Source of the DNA: Shewanella mangrovi
GTDB taxonomy: Bacteria > Pseudomonadota > Gammaproteobacteria > Enterobacterales > Shewanellaceae
Assembly: GCF_000753795.1 (NCBI RefSeq)
Contig: NZ_JPEO01000021.1
Span: forward strand, 1-64,000
Direction of reading: 5' to 3'
Length of the DNA stretch: 64,000 bases
The notes below the pieces were generated by a model, which was not told the DNA's origin, did not search any database, and saw only the letters and a program-made list of their open reading frames with translations. Positions 55,270 to 64,000 of the stretch are shown here, piece after piece; position 1 is the stretch's first letter; the number at the start of each line of letters is the position of its first letter. The position numbers and the translations under genes were made by a program.

Positions 55270-56292
55270 CTACAAATATTGCTGAAATTCTTGCGAATAA
55301 TGCTCGCTAAAACTGCCGTCGGCGTTGCGGGTAATAAACATCGCGGCAAGGTGTTGTTCATTGGCAAGCCGTAAGCCCTTTTCCACACCCATGACCATCA
55401 GGCCGGTAGATAGACCATCGGCCACCATGCAGGATTTGGCGACTACAGTCACCGACACCGTATGGTGATGAATCGGATAGCCAGTGTTTGGATCGATGAT
55501 ATGGGAGTATCGAACATTGTTTTCATCAAAAAAATTACGGTAGTCACCTGCAGTCGCCACCGCGCTGTCTTTAGGCTGAAACACGTGCTGCACTTGGCGC
55601 TGGGTTGCAACGGGTTTCTCTACCGCTACACGCCAGTCCTGTTGTTTGAGCGAGTGACCAGCAATGCGCATCTCTCCGCCGATTTCAACAAGGTAGTTAC
55701 CGATACCTGCTGCCGCCAGTGTATCGGCCACCACATCGACACCATAACCTTTCGCCAGCGTTGATAGGTCAACATACACATCAGGATTCAGTTTTCGAAC
55801 CGACCTTCCATGCAACTGTAAAAAATTGGCACCAACACTTTGCTTGGCTTGTGTGATCATCTCTGGTGAGGGAATGAACTTCGGATGATGGTCTGGACCA
55901 AACCCCCATAAATTGACCAAAGGGCCAACGGTAATGTCCAGATAGCCGTGGGTTACATTTGCCAGACGTATGCCTTCGGCGAGCATATCGGTCAGTGCAA
56001 CAGAATATTGTTGTGGTTCTGTTGATTTGTTCTGGTTGAGTGTGGAGAGCTCAGAATCGTCGATGTAAGTCGATGCTACCTGATTGACCTTGGCCAACTC
56101 ATGGTCGATTTTCGCTTGTAGATAGGCTTTATCCGGCGTGTTTGCATCTGCGATATAGGTTATGTGATAGCTAGTGCCCATCGTGCTGCCGGTTAGCTGC
56201 ACTTTTACTTCATCACTCTGGCCGCAACTACAAAGCAGCAGCACGCTAACAAGGCTGACTAACTGTTTACCAAGATAAAGAAGTTTGCTCAT
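55270..56292 (-). CDS. apbE: FAD:protein FMN transferase (ApbE)
   Basis: A 340-aa lipoprotein (lipobox LLCSC, Cys about 23) of the ApbE family, which attaches FMN to Thr of Na+-pumping and other redox proteins in the periplasm. Motifs: GSTMGTSYHITY, DLSTLAKGYGVDVVAD, and the Mg-site region VATAGDYRNFF with HIIDPNTGYPIHH. It has no Nqr/Rnf genes beside it, so its target is elsewhere. Confidence 0.9.
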   Translation of the reverse strand: MSKLLYLGKQLVSLVSVLLLCSCGQSDEVKVQLTGSTMGTSYHITYIADANTPDKAYLQAKIDHELAKVNQVASTYIDDSELSTLNQNKSTEPQQYSVALTDMLAEGIRLANVTHGYLDITVGPLVNLWGFGPDHHPKFIPSPEMITQAKQSVGANFLQLHGRSVRKLNPDVYVDLSTLAKGYGVDVVADTLAAAGIGNYLVEIGGEMRIAGHSLKQQDWRVAVEKPVATQRQVQHVFQPKDSAVATAGDYRNFFDENNVRYSHIIDPNTGYPIHHHTVSVTVVAKSCMVADGLSTGLMVMGVEKGLRLANEQHLAAMFITRNADGSFSEHYSQEFQQYL

Positions 56293-56392
56293 TGACTGAC
56301 TGTCCTTAAGTCATGCATCACGTTCAACATGAACGTCTTAATAAAAAGGTCGCGAGTGCGACCTTAATAGCAACAAATGACTGGCGTATAAC

Positions 56393-57748
56393 TCAACGCA
56401 TGGTCACGAACTCCTCGGCGCCAGTTGGGTGAATCGCAACGACCGAATCAAAGTCAGCTTTGGTGGCTCCCATCTTGATGGCGACACCAAACCCTTGCAG
56501 GATTTCATCCATGCCGAAGCCGATACCGTGAATGCCGACCACTTTTTCTTCTTCACCGACGCAGACCAGTTTCATTTTGCATGGTTGACGATGGGCTGTT
56601 ACTGCGGTGTACATGGCGGTAAAACCTGAGCTATAGACTTTGACTTTATCTTCGCCGTAACGCGCGATCGCTTCGGGTTCAGATAAGCCCATAGTGCCGA
56701 TGGGCGGGTGACTAAATACAACGGTTGGAATGTTTTGATAATCCATTTTGGCATCGCTCATGCCATTAAACAGTCGCTCTGATAATAAGCGACCCGCCTT
56801 GACCGCTACTGGCGTTAGTTCAACACCGCCCGCCATAATGTCGCCGACGCAATAGATGCCTGCTGCTGAAGTGTTTTGTTGGGCATCGGTAATGATATAG
56901 CCGCGTTCATCACGCTCCACATCAGTGTTTTCTAAGCCAATATTATCGGTCGATGGATGACGGCCAATAGCCCAGATCAGACAATCGACGTCATACTGTT
57001 CATTGTTTTCCAGCGTCAGCGTTAGACTGCCATCAGCATTTTTGATGACCGATTTAGGTACGCTGTGAGTGTGCAATGTTGGACCATCAGCAGCCATTGC
57101 TTCCATTAACGTGTCGCACAGCACTGGGTCAAAGTTACGCAGCGGCGCATGTTTACGTACAAACAGGTGTGTTTCGCTACCGAGTGCATGTAGTACCCCG
57201 GCAATCTCAACCGCAATATAACCAGCCCCCAGCACGGCAACGCGCTTAGGTTGTTCAGTCAGGGCAAAGAAACCGTCAGAGTCAATGCCGTATTCTGCAC
57301 CAGGAATGTTGGGAATGGTTGGGGCACCGCCAGTGGCGATCAAAATGTGGTCGGCCGTGTATTGCTCGCCGTTAACTTCAATGGTGCGATTATCGACAAA
57401 GCGTCCGTAACCGTTGACGACAGTAACTTTGTTGCCGCTTAGGCCACGTTCATAAGAGCCGTGAATGCGCTCGATATATGCTTCGCGGCTGTTGACCAGT
57501 GTTTGCCAATCAAACTTATTGATACTGACGTCGAAACCATAATCTGCGGCATATAGCTTCATCGCTTCAGCGATATGAGCGCCATACCACATGACCTTTT
57601 TCGGGACACAGCCGACGTTAACACAGGTGCCACCCAACTGTTTGGCTTCAATCAGTAGTACCTTTGCGCCACGCATTGCCGCGCGGTTGGCAGAAGCGAT
57701 GCCGCCACTTCCTGCGCCAAGGCAGATATAGTCAAAATGCTGTGCCAT
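56393..57748 (-). CDS. gorA: Glutathione reductase
   Basis: Flavoprotein disulfide reductase of 451 aa (E. coli 450). It has FAD motif [16 protein letters not shown], redox-active [16 protein letters not shown], the NADPH motif [13 protein letters not shown] followed by [10 protein letters not shown] (Arg for NADPH), FAD motif IYCVGDIM and the C-terminal HPTGAEE with the catalytic His. It reduces oxidised glutathione in the cytoplasm. Confidence 0.97.
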   Translation of the reverse strand: MAQHFDYICLGAGSGGIASANRAAMRGAKVLLIEAKQLGGTCVNVGCVPKKVMWYGAHIAEAMKLYAADYGFDVSINKFDWQTLVNSREAYIERIHGSYERGLSGNKVTVVNGYGRFVDNRTIEVNGEQYTADHILIATGGAPTIPNIPGAEYGIDSDGFFALTEQPKRVAVLGAGYIAVEIAGVLHALGSETHLFVRKHAPLRNFDPVLCDTLMEAMAADGPTLHTHSVPKSVIKNADGSLTLTLENNEQYDVDCLIWAIGRHPSTDNIGLENTDVERDERGYIITDAQQNTSAAGIYCVGDIMAGGVELTPVAVKAGRLLSERLFNGMSDAKMDYQNIPTVVFSHPPIGTMGLSEPEAIARYGEDKVKVYSSGFTAMYTAVTAHRQPCKMKLVCVGEEEKVVGIHGIGFGMDEILQGFGVAIKMGATKADFDSVVAIHPTGAEEFVTMR

Positions 57749-57858
57749 GTTTTACTCCGTCGATTGGGTTGGCTGGCCGATATTGGCCACACACGCCAGA
57801 TAATGTGAGCCATTGTAGGGAGATTTGCCCAGCCTTGCCAGCCCACGCCGACAGCCTT

Positions 57859-58317
57859 TTACAAGCCACAGCGAGCGTGATCACCTGCGGCTGGGCCATT
57901 GCCATCGCACTGCAAACACCGCCACTGCCGTCGATACTGGCGCATTTCATCATTGATGTAGTCAACCAAACGGCTGCCGGCATCGAGCCGCTTTTTTAGT
58001 TCATTCATACGGCTGTTGAGCCAGCGGCAACTGGCGTCATCGGCGATGCTGGCAACTGCTTTGCTGCGACTGCTGTGGCGGCGTTTAGGCGCTTTGATAT
58101 CCACCGCTTTGACTTTGGCATCGACCGCGCGATATTCCATTGCTGGGGCAAACTCCTGCGGTATGGGTAATGGGTTGCCGTCGGCATCGAGCGCCTGATT
58201 TGGTCTCGATTTCAGTGGGGTGTCGTTGGTGAGGCGAGTTGGCTCGCCATAGGTTACTGCGCTACTAAGTGCTGTCAGCAATATGCAGATCGCCCAAATG
58301 TGGGTGCGAGATGACAT
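57859..58317 (-). CDS. Exported protein of unknown function with C-terminal cysteines
   Basis: A 152-aa protein with a signal peptide (about 1-23, cleavage after TYG). The middle is basic (KAPKRRHSSRSK). The C-terminal part holds an amphipathic helix and the short segment WRCLQCDGNG with further Cys, possibly a disulfide pair. I chose the ATG at 58317, since AGGAGG lies 7 bases before it. It resembles no family I can name. Confidence 0.6.
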   Translation of the reverse strand: MSSRTHIWAICILLTALSSAVTYGEPTRLTNDTPLKSRPNQALDADGNPLPIPQEFAPAMEYRAVDAKVKAVDIKAPKRRHSSRSKAVASIADDASCRWLNSRMNELKKRLDAGSRLVDYINDEMRQYRRQWRCLQCDGNGPAAGDHARCGL

Positions 58318-58389
58318 TCCATGTCCTCCTAAAAAAGCCACGTGCCTGTGGCTTAGGCAAGTGTAGTCGGAGGACGATTAGGCTGCCAA

Positions 58390-59085
58390 TTAGAATTCGT
58401 AAGCAAAGGCAATACCTGCAAAGGTCTGTTGCTGCCTACAATCATCGCCTTGTTCATACTGAATATCAGTCATGGCGATGGAGCGACTGATATGAAATGA
58501 CATTAACACTGTGGGTGACAGCAACACGTCAGTCATCAGCCCAAATTGCAGATTATTGCTGCCATCATGTTGTTCTGTAGCAAAGCCTAAATCCCAGCTT
58601 TGGGTCAGGTAAGGGTGTATGGCCACCGTATCGTTAAGTGTCCAATTACCGACAAACGTCAGCTCGACAAAGGCGCCATGAGCCTCGGTTGAATGGGTAT
58701 AGACAAGAGAAGGGGTTAACCATTCCACGGCGTCGTAATCGATAGCAAGCGCCAGCTCGTTGTCGTGACAGCGCTCTTCACCAAAAAACTCTAGACGCGT
58801 GATACTGCCGGTTAGGATCCAATCATCTAGCTGATGTTGATAGCCAATGCCGGCGTTAAACTCGATAAAATCTTCGCTGGTCGCGATGCCTTGCCTTTCA
58901 AACAGCAGCAACGCGTCTTTTTGATAGTCGATACCGCTCCAGACGATACCACCGCTGGGAAGATTATTTCGTCCTTCGGAGATATAGCGGCTTTGCCAAT
59001 CAAGGTAAACGCTGCGGCTTTCGTCCGCCCAACAATTGCTCCATACCAAGGCATATAACGGCAGAACCAACCATCGACAACGCAT
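58390..59085 (-). CDS. Predicted small outer-membrane beta-barrel protein
   Basis: A 231-aa protein with a signal peptide (about 1-20, WADES) and alternating hydrophobic strands ending in FAYEF, the terminal Phe typical of outer-membrane barrels. About eight strands can be counted, including LFLERQG.., WTLNDTVAIHPYLTQSWDLGF and LQFGLMTDVLLSP. It lies 72 bases upstream of the exported Cys protein in the same direction, so they may form an operon. Confidence 0.6.
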   Translation of the reverse strand: MRCRWLVLPLYALVWSNCWADESRSVYLDWQSRYISEGRNNLPSGGIVWSGIDYQKDALLLFERQGIATSEDFIEFNAGIGYQHQLDDWILTGSITRLEFFGEERCHDNELALAIDYDAVEWLTPSLVYTHSTEAHGAFVELTFVGNWTLNDTVAIHPYLTQSWDLGFATEQHDGSNNLQFGLMTDVLLSPTVLMSFHISRSIAMTDIQYEQGDDCRQQQTFAGIAFAYEF

Positions 59086-59271
59086 AACGAACCCTGTGAT
59101 GAATTAGAGGAAGCCGAATTATCAATGATTGTTCCAACGGAATACGCTAGCTATGTAACATTTTTGTAAACAAAAGCCGGAATTCCAATACATGTTTTCA
59201 AATCTGTGAGCTATTCGACCTATGACGGTGGGTTATCGTAGAAATCTCTCACAGTAATCGTGCCGTTTGCC

Positions 59272-59300
59272 TTGATAACGCCTGCAATAGGCCTTATCTA
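59272..59300 (+). promoter_or_regulatory. prlC promoter
   Basis: TTGATA (59272-59277), 17-base spacer, TATCTA (59295-59300), a good sigma-70 type promoter about 36 bases before the prlC start. Confidence 0.5.
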
Positions 59301-59336
59301 TAACTGCATACTCGCATGAACGCGCAAGGAATCAGC

Positions 59337-61376
59337 ATGACTAATCCACTGTTAAATACCAATGAACTGCCCCCATTTTCGCAACTGCAAGCGGAACATA
59401 TTCAGCCTGCGGTTGAGCAAGCAATTGCCAATTGTCGTAGCAAAATTGACGCAGTATTAGCAGGTGGCGGCCCCTACACATGGGAAAATTTGGTGGCGCC
59501 GTTGGAGCAAGTGGATGATGAACTGAGCCAGATTTGGTCGCCGGTATCGCACATGAACTCAGTAGTCAGCAATGACAGCTGGCGTGCGGCGCACGATGCC
59601 TGCCTGCCGTTATTGTCTGAATATGGTACTTACGTTGGTCAGCATCAGGGCTTATACCAAGCGTATAAATCGCTGCATGAGTCTGATGCCTTTGCAGGCC
59701 TGAGTAAGCCGCAGCAAACCGTGATTGAGCATGCGCTGCGTGATTTTGAACTGTCGGGCATTGGACTCGAAGACGGTCAGAAAGTGCGTTATGGCGAAAT
59801 CGTGAAGCGTTTGTCAGAGCTTACCAGCACCTTTGCCAACCAAGTATTAGATGCTACCCAGGCATGGCACAAAGAGATCAGTGATGAAGCTGAACTTGCC
59901 GGTTTACCCGAATCAGCCGTGGCAACGGCCAAGGCGATGGCGGAAGCCAAAGAGAAAAAAGGCTGGCTGTTTACCTTGGATATCCCATCTTATCTGCCGG
60001 TAATGATGTACAGCGACAATCGTGCCCTGCGTGAAGAGATGTATCGCGCCTACTGCACACGCGCGTCTGAGCAAGGCCCTAATGCCGGTAAGTTTGATAA
60101 CTCCCCTGTGATTGATGAAATCCTTGCGCTACGCCACGAACTGGCACAGTTGCTTGGCTTTGATACCTACGCGGAAAAATCACTTGCAACCAAGATGGCA
60201 GAAACACCTGCGCAAGTGATTTCCTTCTTAAACGAATTGGCGCTGCGCTCAAAACCGCAGGCGAAAAACGAATTAGCCGAGCTCAAGGCGTTCGCCAAAG
60301 AACACTACGGGGTTGATGAGCTGGCGGCGTGGGACATCTCTTACTATGCCGAGAAACTTAAACAACACACCTACGAGATCTCCCAAGAGGCGTTGCGCCC
60401 TTACTTCCCTGAAGATCGCGTGCTTAACGGTTTGTTCTATACCGTAAAACGCCTGTTTGGTATGCGAGTGGAAGAACAGCAAGGCTTTGATGCATGGCAT
60501 AAAGATGTGCGCTTTTTCCATATTATTGATGAAGCGGGTACGCATCGCGGTAGCTTCTTCCTCGATTTATACGCACGTGAAGGTAAACGTGGCGGTGCCT
60601 GGATGGATGTGTGCCGCAGCCGTCGCCAAACGGCGCAGGGGTTACAAAAACCAGTAGCGTATTTGACCTGTAACTTTAACCGTCCCGTCGGTGATAAACC
60701 TGCACTATTCACCCATGATGAAGTGACCACACTGTTCCACGAATTTGGTCATGGTATTCATCATATGCTCACCTTGATTGATGTGGATGGCGTTTCCGGT
60801 ATCAGCGGTGTGGCTTGGGATGCGGTCGAATTGCCAAGTCAATTTATGGAGAACTGGTGTTGGTCAGAAGAGGCGCTAGCGGAGATCTCTGGTCATTATG
60901 AGACGGGCGAGCCGTTGCCAAAAGCCATGCTGGATAAGATGCTGGCGGCAAAGAACTTCCAGTCCGGAATGGCGATGGTGCGTCAATTAGAATTCTCGCT
61001 GTTTGATTTCCGTTTGCACCATGAATATGACCCAGAAGTGGGCGCGCGAGTACAACAGGTCTTAGATGAAGTGCGTCAGCAAGTCGCAGTATTAATTCCG
61101 CCTGCGTTTAACCGTTTCCAAAACGGCTTCTCTCACATCTTTGCGGGTGGTTATGCCGCCGGTTACTACAGCTACAAGTGGGCGGAAGTGTTGTCCGCTG
61201 ATGCCTTCTCCCGCTTTGAAGAAGAGGGCATCTTTAACGAAGAGACGGGGCGTAGCTTCCTGCACAATATTTTGGAAAAAGGTGGTTCAGAAGAGCCTAT
61301 GACGCTGTTCATTAACTTCCGTGGTCGTGAGCCCAATATTGATGCGTTACTCCGTCATTCGGGGATTGCCGCCTAA
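59337..61376 (+). CDS. prlC: Oligopeptidase A
   Basis: M3-family zinc oligopeptidase of 679 aa (E. coli 680) that degrades signal peptides and other short peptides in the cytoplasm. The zinc site is TTLFHEFGHGIHHML, with the downstream Glu around DAVELPSQFMENW. The N-terminus MTNPLLNTNELPPFSQ matches PrlC; therefore I use the ATG at 59337 (AAGGA at 8 bases) and not the ATG 21 bases upstream. Confidence 0.97.
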   Translation: MTNPLLNTNELPPFSQLQAEHIQPAVEQAIANCRSKIDAVLAGGGPYTWENLVAPLEQVDDELSQIWSPVSHMNSVVSNDSWRAAHDACLPLLSEYGTYVGQHQGLYQAYKSLHESDAFAGLSKPQQTVIEHALRDFELSGIGLEDGQKVRYGEIVKRLSELTSTFANQVLDATQAWHKEISDEAELAGLPESAVATAKAMAEAKEKKGWLFTLDIPSYLPVMMYSDNRALREEMYRAYCTRASEQGPNAGKFDNSPVIDEILALRHELAQLLGFDTYAEKSLATKMAETPAQVISFLNELALRSKPQAKNELAELKAFAKEHYGVDELAAWDISYYAEKLKQHTYEISQEALRPYFPEDRVLNGLFYTVKRLFGMRVEEQQGFDAWHKDVRFFHIIDEAGTHRGSFFLDLYAREGKRGGAWMDVCRSRRQTAQGLQKPVAYLTCNFNRPVGDKPALFTHDEVTTLFHEFGHGIHHMLTLIDVDGVSGISGVAWDAVELPSQFMENWCWSEEALAEISGHYETGEPLPKAMLDKMLAAKNFQSGMAMVRQLEFSLFDFRLHHEYDPEVGARVQQVLDEVRQQVAVLIPPAFNRFQNGFSHIFAGGYAAGYYSYKWAEVLSADAFSRFEEEGIFNEETGRSFLHNILEKGGSEEPMTLFINFRGREPNIDALLRHSGIAA

Positions 61377-61397
61377 CTACTCGGTTCAAAACCGCAA

Positions 61398-61428
61398 GAA
61401 AACCGGCTGCTTAGCAGCCGGTTTTTGT
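61398..61428. terminator. Bidirectional terminator prlC / thioredoxin-like gene
   Basis: AAAACCGGCTGC-TTAG-CAGCCGGTTTTT hairpin. It covers the stop of the convergent minus gene (61411-61413) and carries T/A runs on both sides. Confidence 0.9.
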
Positions 61429-61866
61429 TTGCAGCACTGTTGCAGGCTGATAACCGCGAAAAGCACCAATGAGTTGCTGCTGTTTAAACACTAAGGTGAT
61501 GGGTGTCGCCGGAATTCCTCCCAAATCTTGCAGTAACTGATGGGGCGCCATAAAGCCTGCAAACGGAAACTGCAGCGTAAACAGCGCTTTCTTCAGCGCT
61601 AACCTACTGGCATTGATACCAAGTGCAATCGGCGTGACATTGCCACACTGCTGCTGTAACTCAGTGAGTGCCTGAGCTTGCTTACGGCACCAACTGCAAT
61701 CTGGCTCATAAAACATCAAGGCTACCGTGCCTTGGGTGACTGTGGCTAAGTCTGTGATTTCGCCGGAGCGCAGATTTTTAAGTGAGTATTGCGCTAGACC
61801 TGTGCCAGCAGTTACATAACTGCTCAGCAGCAACAGCACTAGCCCAAAACAGAGGCGTGATAACAT
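61411..61866 (-). CDS. Exported thioredoxin-like protein
   Basis: A 151-aa protein with a signal peptide (about 1-20) and a thioredoxin-like fold: VALMFYEPDCSWCRKQAQAL with active-site CSWC, and cis-Pro region GIPATPITLV. It is likely a periplasmic thiol-disulfide protein, of the TlpA/AhpC-TSA group. It starts 3 bases after the TonB receptor stop, so the two are co-translated and probably act together. Confidence 0.85.
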   Translation of the reverse strand: MLSRLCFGLVLLLLSSYVTAGTGLAQYSLKNLRSGEITDLATVTQGTVALMFYEPDCSWCRKQAQALTELQQQCGNVTPIALGINASRLALKKALFTLQFPFAGFMAPHQLLQDLGGIPATPITLVFKQQQLIGAFRGYQPATVLQTKTGC

Positions 61867-61869
61867 GGG

Positions 61870-64000
61870 TTAGAACTCCAGCTTTAGGCCCACGTAGGCT
61901 TCACGACCGCGCAACGGACCATAAATGTAGGCCACATCAAAGTTGCCGTTAGCATCGAAAAACAGCGGTGATTCAGATTTATCGACTTGGGTGTAATCCA
62001 ACAGATTGCTGGCACCGAAATAGACCGACATAGTGTCATTAATCGCGTAAGTCGCTTTGACGTCTAGGGTGAAATAGGCGGGTGCATCGGTCGATTTTTT
62101 CGAGCTGGGATCGGCTTGGTTGCTGCTCAGTAAACGATCGTAGCCCTCATAGCCATATTCACTCAAATCACGACTGCCTATCCACACCGCACTGGCGTAA
62201 AAATCCCAACCGCCAATATCCCAATCCAGATTAAACGAGACCCGCTGCTCCACTGGCGCAATGGCATAAGAGTGCTTAAAGGTGGCGTTGTAGTTGAAAT
62301 TTTCCAGTGTCAGATTGAGGGTTAAATCGTCCAGCAGGCGATAGCCAAGCGATATATCACTGGTGATTGAGCTCGCTTTGTCATCCATCTGGTGCAGTAA
62401 CGGGGTGCCGTGTTCATTGGTAGTGAGCGCGGCGAGATTCGCCACTTCTGTCCAGGCGATTGAGGCGGTACTGGTAAGGCGCTCGCCTTCGTAACTCAGC
62501 GAGTAGTTAACCGATTTTGAGCGCTCAAGGGCATTGATATCGATCTCAAACCCGAGCGAACCATCCAAAATGCCGTGGTCAGTTTCAAAGAATGACAGCG
62601 GCGCCCGATAGCCGCGGCCAGCAGATAAACGCGAGGTCCATTGCGCATTATGGTGGTAACGCATATCGATACGCGGTGACACTATGGTTTCATCAAGTTC
62701 AGTGCCTGGCTTTTGCGGATCCACAAAGTCGGCCTGAACCTTATCCGCTCGCACTGCCATGGATATTTCGAGTTCATCCAGTGCTTGCCAGGTGTCTTGT
62801 AGATAGGCTCCTGCCACATGGTAATCAAATGAATCAGCGACATAGTCTGGGTTAGCTGCGCCCGCCACCGAATGTGAACGCATCTCTTCAGTGCGGTAAT
62901 CGACGCCAAAGGTGAGTAGATGCTCGTCAGACACGGCAAAGTTAAAGCGAGCGTCGTAGAACCACATTTTATCGTCATTGACGTAGTCAAAGCCTTCGTA
63001 AAAGGAATCTTGGCTATGGTCGGCATAGCTGACGGCAAGGTGAGAATTGAGCGTGCTATTCCATTCCTTGAGCCAAGCGACAGATGCTTCGTTGCGCTTA
63101 GTGTTGATCCATTCCGTTGTTTCCCAGGCATTACCGGTAAAATTCTGATTTACATCGCCATTCTCAAACAGGTCAATATTCTCACTGGGGTTATTGGCAT
63201 ACGCCCGCAACACACTGCCGATACTGTTGGCGCGGCCGTCGGCAAATGTTGCGCCGAGCATTGGTCCACCGAACACTTCTGAGTTGATATTGGAGTAGCG
63301 CAGGACCAGGTTATCGAAAGCGCCGATATCATGGGACAGCCGTGCGGTCAGGCTACGATTCTGTTGCGATGGCTGTTCGTTCACTAGGTTATGGTCGCCA
63401 TCATACTGATCACGGTCATCATACTGGCCAATCAGGGTTGCTCGTGTCGCGCCATCTTCACTGACACCTTTGCCCAGAAATCCCAGTTTCCGGTAACCAT
63501 CCTCGCCGATGGAGAGATCGACTACCGCGCCACTATCGGTTGGATCGTAACTGACAATGTTGATCACACCGCCAATCGCTTCTGGCGCAATAAGTGACGC
63601 GCCAGCGCCGCGAGCTACTTCAATGCGAACAACGCCGGTGGTGGGAATGGCATCTACCGCATAATAGCCTGACACCATAGTGTGTACCGGCAGACCATCA
63701 ACCAAAATGGTAGTTTGCTCGCCTTTCATGCCGTTGAGCATGATGCGCTTCACGCCGCACATGGAGCATTCGTTTGAGACTTTGACGCCGGGAGAGTTGT
63801 CGATGGCTTCAGTGAGATTCACCGCATTCTTATTCTCGATGGTGAGTGCGCTGACGACCTCGGTTTTGACGATAGTGTTGGCCAGCGTCCCTGCTTGTTC
63901 CAGCCGTTGTCTGACACTGGTGACGGTAATGGTTTCCATCGGAGCTGGGGTGTCGACGACAGCTGTGTTACTTTGAGTTTCATCCTGAGCGTACAAACAG
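61870..64000 (-). CDS. TonB-dependent outer-membrane receptor (start beyond window)
   Basis: At least 709 aa of a TonB-dependent receptor, cut by the right window edge just before or in its signal peptide. TonB-box-like METITVTSVR is near the N-terminus. The plug (about 35-160) has TEAIDNSPGVKVS, a Cys pair in NECSMCGVKRIMLNG and VARGAGASLIAPEAIGGVINI. The barrel ends GREAYVGLKLEF with terminal Phe. It imports a metal chelate, haem or another ligand; the substrate is not known. A thioredoxin-like gene is coupled downstream. Confidence 0.92.
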   Translation of the reverse strand, partial: CLYAQDETQSNTAVVDTPAPMETITVTSVRQRLEQAGTLANTIVKTEVVSALTIENKNAVNLTEAIDNSPGVKVSNECSMCGVKRIMLNGMKGEQTTILVDGLPVHTMVSGYYAVDAIPTTGVVRIEVARGAGASLIAPEAIGGVINIVSYDPTDSGAVVDLSIGEDGYRKLGFLGKGVSEDGATRATLIGQYDDRDQYDGDHNLVNEQPSQQNRSLTARLSHDIGAFDNLVLRYSNINSEVFGGPMLGATFADGRANSIGSVLRAYANNPSENIDLFENGDVNQNFTGNAWETTEWINTKRNEASVAWLKEWNSTLNSHLAVSYADHSQDSFYEGFDYVNDDKMWFYDARFNFAVSDEHLLTFGVDYRTEEMRSHSVAGAANPDYVADSFDYHVAGAYLQDTWQALDELEISMAVRADKVQADFVDPQKPGTELDETIVSPRIDMRYHHNAQWTSRLSAGRGYRAPLSFFETDHGILDGSLGFEIDINALERSKSVNYSLSYEGERLTSTASIAWTEVANLAALTTNEHGTPLLHQMDDKASSITSDISLGYRLLDDLTLNLTLENFNYNATFKHSYAIAPVEQRVSFNLDWDIGGWDFYASAVWIGSRDLSEYGYEGYDRLLSSNQADPSSKKSTDAPAYFTLDVKATYAINDTMSVYFGASNLLDYTQVDKSESPLFFDANGNFDVAYIYGPLRGREAYVGLKLEF

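Noticed and set aside
59201-59249. CTGTGAG...CTCACAG arms upstream of prlC as a regulatory stem
   Set aside because: Arms are only 7 bp with a 35-base loop; expected by chance.

Overview
The window looks like chromosomal core and accessory DNA of a Shewanella-like marine gammaproteobacterium (order Alteromonadales). The reasons are the polA-spf (Spot 42) pair, the kbl-tdh / waaA / coaD neighbourhood also known from enterics, the D-T-A-G-type MtnC protein, TRAP-TAXI transport, and base composition near 50% G+C. This placement is inferred from gene content only; no rRNA or marker phylogeny was available.

Layout. 1-4.3 kb: Spot 42 sRNA and polA (both minus), a DnaA box, then elbB. 4.3-9.7 kb: a minus-strand block with a lipoprotein M1 peptidase, glpG-glpE (overlapping), and tdh-kbl for threonine catabolism. 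9.8-18.7 kb: envelope polysaccharide genes (TetR regulator, waaA, kdkA, a heptosyltransferase, a yjbEFGH-type exopolysaccharide operon) and coaD. 18.7-24.6 kb: two divergent ABC modules around a 12-bp GntR-type operator: a TAP-like hydrolase with NatA/NatB on minus, and a YtrA-type GntR, ATPase and membrane protein on plus. 24.9-34.2 kb: a tight five-gene operon of circularly permuted ATP-grasp, alpha-E and transglutaminase/DUF2126 proteins. It is a predicted peptide-synthesis or peptide-tagging system without an established product and is the most interesting locus here. 34.4-41.4 kb: long-chain acyl-CoA synthetase, a TRAP-TAXI transporter with DUF1850 partner, and PBP7. 41.5-47.9 kb: mtnC, a two-subunit molybdenum hydroxylase (IorAB type) and a LysR regulator divergent from two short-chain dehydrogenases. 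48-49.7 kb: a palindromic intergenic repeat abutting a KAP-family P-loop NTPase whose 3' part is AT-rich. 49.9-64 kb: small exported proteins, mogA, a diguanylate cyclase, NlpC/P60 and ApbE lipoproteins, gorA, two unknown exported proteins, prlC, and a thioredoxin-like protein coupled to a TonB-dependent receptor that runs off the right edge.

Working together: MogA could serve the molybdenum cofactor of the IorAB-type enzyme. WaaA, KdkA and the heptosyltransferase build the Kdo-heptose inner core of LPS. The five ATP-grasp/alpha-E/Tgl proteins are translationally coupled and very probably act in one pathway. No IS element, prophage, tRNA, rRNA or CRISPR array was recognised.
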